36,383 nt of DNA, from assembly GCA_027309085.1 (NCBI GenBank), contig DAIDDL010000042.1:1-36383 (forward strand). The letters run 5' to 3'. Below are positions 1-5,644 of this stretch, piece by piece. How positions within the stretch are numbered: position 1 is the stretch's first letter; each line of letters begins with the position of its first letter. The translations under genes were made by a program, and so were the position numbers. The DNA is from Sulfobacillus sp. (GTDB lineage Bacteria; Bacillota; Sulfobacillia; Sulfobacillales; Sulfobacillaceae). Below the pieces are notes generated by a model, which did not search any database, was not told the DNA's origin, and saw nothing but the letters and a program-made list of their open reading frames with translations.

Positions 1-173
1 TCCAAGGCATCGATTACCGTTTCTGCTCGCGGGTTCAGCGGGCGGACGGGTATGGGTATTCGTGGACCCAGATAGCGCCGACAGAAAAGGAGGATGCGGG
101 AATGGGGCAGGCTACGCCTGCCGCGCTATCCCTCCCCGGCCTGAACGCCGGGGTTTCCCGCGCAATTAGATGA
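1..173 (+). CDS. iscB: IscB-family RNA-guided nuclease, C-terminal end only (cut by window edge)
   Basis: The plus-strand frame starting at base 3 is open to a TGA at 171–173. Its first residues, QGIDYRFCSRVQRADGYGYS, align directly with the C-terminus of the complete IscB in this window (QGISYKYCRVLQRQDGWQYE), so this is the tail of a second, diverged IscB. The catalytic domains lie left of the window. The reading frame continues about 30 residues past the conserved part, through the hairpin that marks the element's right end, and stops in an ATGA overlap with the next gene. The true stop may therefore be an accident of the insertion site. The assignment rests on about 20 conserved residues plus the matching right-end hairpin. 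Confidence 0.72.
   Translation, partial: QGIDYRFCSRVQRADGYGYSWTQIAPTEKEDAGMGQATPAALSLPGLNAGVSRAIR
131..162 (+). mobile_element. Right-end hairpin of the first IscB element
   Basis: CCCCGGC (134–140) pairs with GCCGGGG (147–153) around a CTGAAC loop, followed by TTTCCCGCGC. The arrangement CCCTCCCC–stem–TTTC/TTCTCGCG matches the sequence just after the stop of the complete iscB on the other strand. Such subterminal hairpins are typical right ends of IS200/IS605-superfamily elements. The exact boundary cannot be fixed without an empty site. Confidence 0.6.
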
Positions 174-1111
174 AAACTGCTATCGTCACCGGCGCTGCCG
201 GATTTATGGGAAGCCACTTAGTGGATAAATTGGTGGCGGAGGGGTACTTTGTCGCTGTAATCGACAACCTCGCCACGGGTACGTGGGACAATTTGAAGCA
301 GCACGGGCCGGACCAGGTCATGAAGCTCACCTGGGACATTACCGAATATCCCACAGAAGATGTGCTGCCTTTGTCAGCGGCCGACGTGGTCATCCACCTG
401 GCCTCTGCCGCCTCGCCCATCCACTACCGGCGTCTGGCGCTGGAAACCCTGCGGGTCAATTCCATTGGCACCGAAAATGCCCTGAAGCTTGCCAAGAAGT
501 ACCAGGCCCGCTTTGTCTTAGGGTCAACTTCGGAAGTGTACGGAGACCCGCAGATCTCTCCCCAAGTGGAATCGTACTGGGGCCATGTCAACCCGAACGG
601 GGTCCGCTCCTGTTACGACGAAGGCAAGCGCTACGGCGAAGCCATCGCCATGGAATACCACCGGCTGTACGGGCTGGATCTCAGGATCTTGCGGTTCTTC
701 AACTGCTACGGACCGCGGATGCAGTCCGAAGACGGCCGGGTCGTCCCGAATTTCGTGCGCCAGGCTCTAGAGGGCAAAGCTCTGACGGTCTATGGCGACG
801 GCATGCAGACCCGCAGCTTCTGCTATGTGTCTGACGAAGTCCGGGGCATTTATGAAGCCGCGACCCGCGAGGGACTGTCGGGAGAAGTCTTCAACATCGG
901 CAACCCTGAAGAGCGCACCATTATGAATTTTGCCGAAGCCGTGGCCAAGGCGGGAGGCGTGGACCTGCACACGGAATTTCTCCCCCTGCCCGCGGACGAC
1001 CCCACCAACCGCTGCCCTGACATCAGCAAGGCCCAGCGCATGCTCGGGTGGGCGCCCAAAGTCTCATTAGAAGAAGGGTTGGAGAAAACGTTCGCCTATT
1101 TCCGGGAATAA
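170..1111 (+). CDS. UDP-glucuronate decarboxylase-like extended SDR (NAD-dependent epimerase/dehydratase)
   Basis: This 313-residue extended short-chain dehydrogenase/reductase has the NAD-binding GAAGFMG at 8–14, the active-site segment STSEVYGDP (T120, E122), and YDEGK giving Y149/K153. The run RSCYDEGKRYGE followed by GPRMQSEDGRVVPNFV and VYGDGMQTRSFCYV is characteristic of UDP-glucuronate decarboxylase (UDP-xylose synthase), which converts UDP-GlcA to UDP-xylose for polysaccharide synthesis. The ATG at 170 gives the expected N-terminus, but no Shine-Dalgarno sequence precedes it: the upstream bases are the right end of an IscB element. Its start overlaps the IscB frame's stop (ATGA), so translation may depend on coupling. 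It would supply a sugar nucleotide to the exopolysaccharide glycosyltransferases further right. Other NDP-sugar epimerases are possible but fit less well. Confidence 0.85.
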   Translation: MKTAIVTGAAGFMGSHLVDKLVAEGYFVAVIDNLATGTWDNLKQHGPDQVMKLTWDITEYPTEDVLPLSAADVVIHLASAASPIHYRRLALETLRVNSIGTENALKLAKKYQARFVLGSTSEVYGDPQISPQVESYWGHVNPNGVRSCYDEGKRYGEAIAMEYHRLYGLDLRILRFFNCYGPRMQSEDGRVVPNFVRQALEGKALTVYGDGMQTRSFCYVSDEVRGIYEAATREGLSGEVFNIGNPEERTIMNFAEAVAKAGGVDLHTEFLPLPADDPTNRCPDISKAQRMLGWAPKVSLEEGLEKTFAYFRE

Positions 1112-1130
1112 AACCTGTCCCCTGCTGTAT

Positions 1131-1169
1131 AAAAAGGTCCGGAGAAAAATTAATTCTCCGGACCTTTTT
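1131..1169. terminator. Bidirectional rho-independent terminator
   Basis: A 16-bp perfect inverted repeat (AAAAAGGTCCGGAGAA … TTCTCCGGACCTTTTT) with a 7-nt AT-rich loop lies between two convergent genes. The A-run and T-run at its two ends give a U-tract on either strand, so it can serve both the decarboxylase-like gene and the arsR-type gene. Confidence 0.9.
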
Positions 1170-1177
1170 ATGCAACC

Positions 1178-1519
1178 CTAAGACGGGGCGGGAACCGTAC
1201 AGCTTGGAGACTCTGAGGCGGCCTGGGTGACGACCGGATCCGCCTCCCTAATCCGTGCCAGCGTCTCGCCCAGCCCTTGCCCGGGCCGGAACGGGTCACG
1301 GGTTAAGCTGTAAAAAATCCACTGCCCCTGCCTTTTTTCCTGAATCAGCCGGGCTTCTTTCAGGCGGGCCATGTGGCGGGAAATTGCTGGCTGGGAAATG
1401 CCGAAAATCACCACCAGCTCGCAATTGCAGTATTCCCGCAAACTTAAGAGCGCCAAGATGCGGAGCCGGGTCACGTCCCCCAGCGCTTTAAACTGGGCCC
1501 CTATCTCTTCCGTCGTCAT
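1178..1519 (-). CDS. ArsR/SmtB-family metal(loid)-responsive repressor
   Basis: This 113-residue winged-helix protein has ArsR-family features: FKALGDVTRLRILALL, then EYCNCEL (C31, C33) at the start of the third helix, a recognition helix SQPAISRHMARL, and a wing EKRQGQWIFYSL. The CxC in the alpha-3 segment corresponds to the ELCVCDL arsenite-binding site of classical ArsR. A further cysteine, C107, near the C-terminus could complete a three-thiol site. The ATG at 1519 is preceded by a GGAAGGTG ribosome site. No arsenite pump or reductase gene is adjacent, so the inducer and target are not revealed by context. Downstream is the bidirectional terminator; upstream, 73 bp away on the same strand, is the S53 peptidase gene. 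Confidence 0.85.
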   Translation of the reverse strand: MTTEEIGAQFKALGDVTRLRILALLSLREYCNCELVVIFGISQPAISRHMARLKEARLIQEKRQGQWIFYSLTRDPFRPGQGLGETLARIREADPVVTQAASESPSCTVPAPS

Positions 1520-1554
1520 TCCCGCACCTTCCCTCTGCCCCTAATCAGCTCAAG

Positions 1555-1571
1555 ATAATAATATGATTATA
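1555..1571 (-). promoter_or_regulatory. AT-rich dyad, possible arsR promoter/operator
   Basis: In a GC-rich setting, the gap between the peptidase and arsR-type genes holds ATAAT–6 nt–ATTAT, including TATAAT read on the minus strand at 1571–1566. ArsR proteins commonly bind AT-rich dyads over their own promoters. No good –35 is seen, so this is tentative. Confidence 0.35.
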
Positions 1572-1592
1572 GGACATCCGGGCCTTTCCTGG

Positions 1593-3179
1593 CTATTCTG
1601 GCCGGGACAGCAGTCCGTCTTCCAGTCTTTTCCCGTAGGGGCTCCCCCATCCCGTCACGGCGTTCCAGCCCGGGGTGCATTCATAGCCCACCACGCCCCC
1701 GTAGGAATTGTTGCCGGAGGTAATCGGGCGAAAGGCCGGAGTAGGCCCTAAATCATACAGTGCGGGATTAACATACCCCAGTACTTCCTGACTTAGACTA
1801 GCAGCCTTGCCGGCAATCCGGGCCAGCAAGGCCGCCCAGATCGGGGAGGAGCAAGACGTGCCGCCAACCACGGTCCAGGCGCCCTGGAAGAAGGCCGGAT
1901 ACCCCGTGTCCGGGTCCGCATTGAGCGCCACATCAGGCACTCCCCGGCCCGCGTGGTATCCGGCCTTGACGGGCAGTTCGATCCCCGCCTGATATGGGGG
2001 CACCGCAAATATCTGGCTGATACCGCCCCCGGATGCGCCGTTATTGTCCGTATCGGTCCATCCGGTCTCCAAAACGATCTGGTCCGCTGCATTCACAATC
2101 AGGTGGGTGCCTCCCACCGCAACCGCATGCGGGCAGTTCGCCGGCGCGTCCACATGGCAGATCAGGCGTCCGGGACCGTGCAGGCCATAGGCCCCCTCAT
2201 CACCGGAAGCCACAAAGACCGTCATGCCGATGGCTGCGCTGTTGCGGATGACACTGTCCCAAGCCCGCATGGTGGCCACAGGGAAGCGGGTCTCCCCGTC
2301 TCCGTAGCTGATGGACAAAATATCTGGACAATTCGTGGCATCCTGGTACGCGTAGTCGAGAGCCTTCAGCACAGACAGGCCAAAAGAGCTGTCCTGGCTC
2401 CCGGCACTGGCTTCATACACCACCAGGGAGGCCTCGGGCGCCACTGCCCCGCACCACTCCACATCCAAAGTGGCTTCCAGATCCCAGGGATTCACCCCGC
2501 CGTCATTGGATGTGCCGTCCACCGACACAAACGTCAGGCTGGGAGCGGGGATGGCAAACTGGTCCCAAAAGGCCTCTAGGTCTTTGGCATTATAGCCATT
2601 GGAAAACTCCAGCAGCCCTATCGTCAGCCCCGCGCCCAGTCCCTTTGGAAATTGGTACGCCCTCACAATGTCCGCCGGGAAAAAACCCTGCCCATTGTTG
2701 GCCAGCTGGTCCATCCGCTCCGGCGGGCGGTAGTGGGGATACAGCCTTGAGACATTTTCCAGCCCGACAAATCCGACAATGGCGGGGTGCAGCCAATCCG
2801 GAACCTGGGGCTCCTGGGCCATCATGAAATGGCCATCCTTTTCAACAAACCGCGTCCCCAAAGTCTGTTCAATTTGGTCCATCCGGCCTGCGAGCCACAA
2901 GATAAAGGGGCCGGTTTTGACCACCTGCAAACCGCCCTGCGTGAGCCACTTCCCCGCCCGCTCTTTGAGAGCCTGGTCCCAAGTGAATGCTTGCGCAAAG
3001 GCCTCCCGGCTCAGGGATGGCTTTCGGGCCAGCAGCCGTTCTTCAAGCGTATCGTCCTGCGGCGTTCTCCACACCAGGGCGAACTCTACCCGGCGGCTGG
3101 GATCTTGCCGCTCTCGGTACTGCGCCAGATCTTCTTCGGGCAGCAGATGGCCCCGCACTGCTTCCAGCTTTTCCGCCAT
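1593..3179 (-). CDS. S53 family serine-carboxyl peptidase (kumamolisin/sedolisin type)
   Basis: This 528-residue protein has an N-terminal pro-kumamolisin-like activation domain (about 1–150) and an S53 catalytic domain (about 165–525). Catalytic residues are visible: E235 and D239 in EATLD, oxyanion D327 in SGDEG, and S442 in GGTSCSSP. Further family segments are GRGVPDVALNADPDTGY (about 411–427) and the C-terminal GWNAVTGWGSP next to the calcium site. S53 enzymes are endopeptidases active at low pH. There is no recognisable signal peptide; kumamolisin precursors of related bacilli likewise begin with a charged propeptide, so export may be non-classical. The ATG at 3179 follows AAAGGAGG at good spacing. 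The gene lies downstream of a zinc-ribbon gene on the same strand. Confidence 0.92.
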   Translation of the reverse strand: MAEKLEAVRGHLLPEEDLAQYRERQDPSRRVEFALVWRTPQDDTLEERLLARKPSLSREAFAQAFTWDQALKERAGKWLTQGGLQVVKTGPFILWLAGRMDQIEQTLGTRFVEKDGHFMMAQEPQVPDWLHPAIVGFVGLENVSRLYPHYRPPERMDQLANNGQGFFPADIVRAYQFPKGLGAGLTIGLLEFSNGYNAKDLEAFWDQFAIPAPSLTFVSVDGTSNDGGVNPWDLEATLDVEWCGAVAPEASLVVYEASAGSQDSSFGLSVLKALDYAYQDATNCPDILSISYGDGETRFPVATMRAWDSVIRNSAAIGMTVFVASGDEGAYGLHGPGRLICHVDAPANCPHAVAVGGTHLIVNAADQIVLETGWTDTDNNGASGGGISQIFAVPPYQAGIELPVKAGYHAGRGVPDVALNADPDTGYPAFFQGAWTVVGGTSCSSPIWAALLARIAGKAASLSQEVLGYVNPALYDLGPTPAFRPITSGNNSYGGVVGYECTPGWNAVTGWGSPYGKRLEDGLLSRPE

Positions 3180-3215
3180 ACCAATCGTCCTCCTTTGGAT
3201 CCATCTTATGACATT

Positions 3216-3683
3216 TTAGCGGGAAATGCCCCAAGGTGTCAGGTGGTGGACGGTGGACAGCATGCAAGTTGGGCAGAGCACACTGACTTCGACCTCGCCC
3301 CGCGAATCCGGAGGCAGCGCATTGGCCAACCCTTCGAGCACCTCTCCTGCCGGGACCATCTGTCCACATGCACCGCACCGTCTGAGGGTCACGGGCCAAG
3401 GTTCGGCAGGATCCGGCCACGCACTGGGGATATCACCGGCTTCCACCACAACGGTGCCTTGCAGGTCGCCCCGGTCCCGGCGTTTGGCGATGGCGTCCCG
3501 CCCAATTTTCTCCATCAGGGTGATTTCAGCAGAAAACGGGTCCTGACGGGTGATCTGCACCCACAGCGACCGGGGAATCACCACGGACACCATAGCGGAG
3601 GTGTCGCCAAGGCGCACAGAAAATATGCTCCAGGGCCCCTCTGGCGCGTCTCCAATTACATGAAGCAGTTCAATGTCATCCAT
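3216..3683 (-). CDS. Conserved-looking zinc-ribbon protein of unknown function
   Basis: This 155-residue soluble protein has no family I recognise. Residues 1–95 look like a mixed alpha/beta domain. The C-terminal part has two CxxC pairs, CGAC (C103, C106) and CPTC (C137, C140), separated by 30 residues, consistent with one zinc ribbon. No membrane segment or signal peptide is seen. The ATG at 3683 is preceded by GGAAGGAG at normal spacing, which supports a real gene. It ends 36 bp before the S53 peptidase on the same strand, so the two may be co-transcribed. The right end of the complete IscB element lies about 50 bp upstream of its start. Function unknown. Confidence 0.7.
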   Translation of the reverse strand: MDDIELLHVIGDAPEGPWSIFSVRLGDTSAMVSVVIPRSLWVQITRQDPFSAEITLMEKIGRDAIAKRRDRGDLQGTVVVEAGDIPSAWPDPAEPWPVTLRRCGACGQMVPAGEVLEGLANALPPDSRGEVEVSVLCPTCMLSTVHHLTPWGISR

Positions 3684-3730
3684 TTCGGCACTCCTTCCCG
3701 CGCAGTCCCAGCCTGCCCTTCACCAAATGC

Positions 3731-3768
3731 CCGCGAGAATCCCCCGGCTTTAGCCGTGGGGAGGGAAG
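3731..3768 (-). mobile_element. Right-end hairpin of the complete IscB element
   Basis: Read on the minus strand just after the iscB stop, CCCTCCCC leads into CCCC-A-CGGC TAAA GCCG-GGGG (3761–3741, an 8-bp stem with a bulged A) and then ATTCTCGCGGG. This matches the right-end pattern of the first IscB element at 131–162. The 21 bases 3741–3761 recur identically at 5296–5316. Confidence 0.65.
3741..3761. repeat. 21-bp perfect direct repeat, copy 1 (iscB 3' side)
   Basis: The 21 bases here are identical, in the same orientation, to 5296–5316. The sequence is hairpin-forming (GGCTTTAGCC core). One copy lies after the iscB stop codon and the other in the upstream RNA region, so they bracket the locus. 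Confidence 0.9.
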
Positions 3769-3779
3769 CGGGCCGCCCG

Positions 3780-5003
3780 TTAGGCAGAAGTCATTTTAGC
3801 CTCGTACTGCCACCCATCCTGGCGTTGAAGTACACGACAATACTTGTACGAGATTCCCTGAGCCATGCGTTGACCATGGGCCGCAATGTCCAAACGCCCA
3901 CTAGCTCTGACCAAGATGCGCCCCACCCAGGTCCCAGCATACTTCCCTCGGAGCACTACCGCCTTGACAAGATCCCCGGTCTGGAAGCCAAAATGCATCT
4001 TCTTGCGAGACCGGTGAGCCACGGGAAAGCCATAGGCGTTCGTGCGACACATTTGACGAGTCCCACGCCCCTTGGCCGTCCAGACCTGCACCATTGGCAC
4101 AAGCGAAGCGAACTGATCGGGTGTGCTTTTGCCGACACAGAGGGCATCAAAATAATGTTCTTTGGGGAGCCCGCACGCGGTCCGTTGTTTCTTGGTGCGC
4201 CTCGCATTCATGAAGGCCGCATCTTGCAACGGCTTACGGGCCTGTGCTTGGATGTCGGGGTAGCCAAATTCTTCAGCGGTGCGGTTGTCTTTCGTGGCAT
4301 TGCACTCATGGCAAGCCATGGCGAGGTTGCTAATGCGGCTACTCCCTCGGCGATTTTTGGGCACAATGTGTTCCACTTCGAGAGGCACCTGCGTTTGCCC
4401 ACAATACGCACACGCCCGATGCCATTTTTCCAGCAGATATTCGCGGACTTCATAACCTAAGAGCGTCCCCTGTTGATACTCCACCCCGGAAATTTCGGGA
4501 TCCTGCATCTTTTGCGTGTCAAACGCCACGTGCTCCACGCTCAGAGCCGTAATCGGAGCCAGCCGGCACATCTTAGCGACGACATGCACGGTTTGATTGA
4601 CGCGGGCTGTCAGAGACGGAGGCAACCATCCTTCCGGGCGCCGGCGATTTTGAAATTGGGCAGGGCGGTACCGGGTCTGGCGCTGGCGACGCCCCCGCCG
4701 CACGGTCCGGCGGGCATCCAGTTTCGCCTTGATCCCCACCTTATGCACGATCTCCCCGAAGAAAATGGCTTTAGCACCGAGGGCTCCCTCCAACAGTAGG
4801 GCACTCCCGGTGGTCTTCGATCCGGGATCGAGTTTCAACCGCAAGGGTTGGAACACCGAATCCTCGGCGCGGCGATCTTTCAGCCGAATCGTGAAGGGAG
4901 CCATCTTATGCACGACCGCTCGATGACGTTTCAAAAGCAATCGTGCTCGTTTTTCAGTACACGGCATCAGGGGTTTCTTGTGCTGGTCTAAAACAAAAAC
5001 CAT
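3780..5003 (-). CDS. iscB: IscB, RNA-guided HNH/RuvC endonuclease (apparently complete)
   Basis: This 407-residue protein carries every IscB hallmark in order: the N-terminal PLMP motif at 11–14, RuvC-I LKLDPGSKTTG (D59), an arginine-rich bridge helix (about 97–122), RuvC-II SVEHVAFD (E157), and an HNH domain with C198/C201, LEVEH (H212), N226 and CHECN (C231/C234). RuvC-III KEHYFDALCVG (H283, D286) and a C-terminal TAM-interaction region (about 310–407) follow. IscB proteins are ancestors of Cas9 and cleave double-stranded DNA using an omega RNA encoded just upstream. The ATG at 5003 is preceded by AAAGGAG at good spacing. The frame stays open further upstream (about 68 codons), but that stretch is the structured RNA region and I do not consider it coding. 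No tnpA lies next to it, so mobilisation would need a TnpA in trans. No frameshift or missing catalytic residue is seen. Confidence 0.93.
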   Translation of the reverse strand: MVFVLDQHKKPLMPCTEKRARLLLKRHRAVVHKMAPFTIRLKDRRAEDSVFQPLRLKLDPGSKTTGSALLLEGALGAKAIFFGEIVHKVGIKAKLDARRTVRRGRRQRQTRYRPAQFQNRRRPEGWLPPSLTARVNQTVHVVAKMCRLAPITALSVEHVAFDTQKMQDPEISGVEYQQGTLLGYEVREYLLEKWHRACAYCGQTQVPLEVEHIVPKNRRGSSRISNLAMACHECNATKDNRTAEEFGYPDIQAQARKPLQDAAFMNARRTKKQRTACGLPKEHYFDALCVGKSTPDQFASLVPMVQVWTAKGRGTRQMCRTNAYGFPVAHRSRKKMHFGFQTGDLVKAVVLRGKYAGTWVGRILVRASGRLDIAAHGQRMAQGISYKYCRVLQRQDGWQYEAKMTSA

Positions 5004-5021
5004 GCTGGGATCTCCTTTCCC

Positions 5022-5350
5022 TCTTACGAAGGCTGGTGACGTTTCTTGCGAAATCTCTCCTCGTCCAGGTTGGAAGGGGTCGCGTCTTCTCTCCGCACGG
5101 CTGGCAACACCCCTGCTCGCGTTTAACGGAGAACCAGAGAGCTTGAGACTGGAGAAGCATCCCAAGGTCTGCACCCAACCAACGTAGCTTGCGCTCGGAC
5201 TGGTCATAGCGCCTAGAAGTCCCCGTTAGGGGGAAGACTTTGCCTCTGAGGCTTTCTCGTCTAATGCTAAAGGCTCAGGAAACAATCACTCCAAGCCCCC
5301 GGCTTTAGCCGTGGGGTCTATGACTCTCCCATGAGACTGCGCCGGCACTT
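5022..5350 (-). ncRNA. Candidate omega RNA (HEARO RNA) of the IscB locus
   Basis: The roughly 300 bases upstream of iscB on its own strand are too structured to be ordinary leader. From 5' to 3' they contain the CCCC-A-CGGC TAAA GCCGGGG stem (5316–5296), CCTGAGCCTTTAGC with a complementary CTCAGAGG further on (about 5280–5230), and an AAGT…CCCC TAAC GGGG ACTT hairpin (about 5243–5219). A long GC-rich tail then runs to the iscB ribosome site. HEARO/omega RNAs are known to sit exactly here, with the guide at the 5' end taken from DNA flanking the element. Both ends are estimates: 5350 from the promoter and 5022 from the ribosome site. No covariance model could be run. Confidence 0.65.
5296..5316. 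repeat. 21-bp perfect direct repeat, copy 2 (first stem of the omega RNA)
   Basis: Identical to 3741–3761. On the minus strand it forms the first stem of the putative omega RNA. The flanking bases differ between copies, so identity is limited to the hairpin. Confidence 0.9.
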
Positions 5351-5502
5351 TGTTGGATTATATCACTGACCTGCAGGCCAGAAAGCGCCTGCAGGCCAAC
5401 AACGGCACTCCGCACCGGAAATTTTTAGGGGCCTGTGCGCGTGAAGTCCCTATGGAACGACACAGAGCGGCGGAGAATAGTAAAACTGCCCACTTAGGAT
5501 GA
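5334..5502 (+). pseudogene. Possible transposase remnant next to the IscB left end
   Basis: A plus-strand frame is open from 5334 to TGA at 5500–5502, reading GTLLDYITDLQARKRLQAN and then a basic tail, with no start codon or ribosome site. It looks like the C-terminal scrap of a longer protein, and the style suggests a transposase, but I cannot name a family. Homology would be lost just where the IscB element's left end is expected (about 5318–5333), as if IscB had inserted there. The remaining bases to 5644 hold no gene I can support. Confidence 0.3.
5357..5365 (-). promoter_or_regulatory. Extended –10 promoter upstream of the omega RNA
   Basis: On the minus strand the sequence reads TGATATAAT: a perfect TATAAT with the TG of an extended –10. 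The –35 (TTTCTG at 16 bp) is poor, which extended –10 promoters tolerate. Transcription would start near 5350, about 30 nt before the conserved RNA stem. The same TGATATAAT occurs before the phosphoglycosyltransferase gene. Confidence 0.55.
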
Positions 5503-5644
5503 GCCGTGGCAAACGGGGCTCATGGCGAGGTGTCATTGGCCCCTTGCCCAATCGAATCCCTCAGCTATGGAGGCGCCACCGTGGGGGGGAGCGCCGGCTG
5601 GGATATCCGGTGCGCCCCGAAACGAAATACCTACGGGCCCCGTT

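Noticed and set aside
2787-4460. Long plus-strand open frame (557 codons) opposite the peptidase, zinc-ribbon and iscB genes
   Set aside because: It is antisense to three well-supported genes, has a shadow-like composition and no recognisable domain; GC-rich DNA often gives such frames.
5004-5207. N-terminal extension of iscB by 68 codons
   Set aside because: The added residues resemble no IscB, the ribosome site AAAGGAG fits the ATG at 5003, and the stretch is the structured omega RNA region.
3741-5316. CRISPR-like array suggested by the repeated 21-bp sequence
   Set aside because: There are only two copies, 1.5 kb apart and bracketing a gene; this fits element ends, not a repeat-spacer array.
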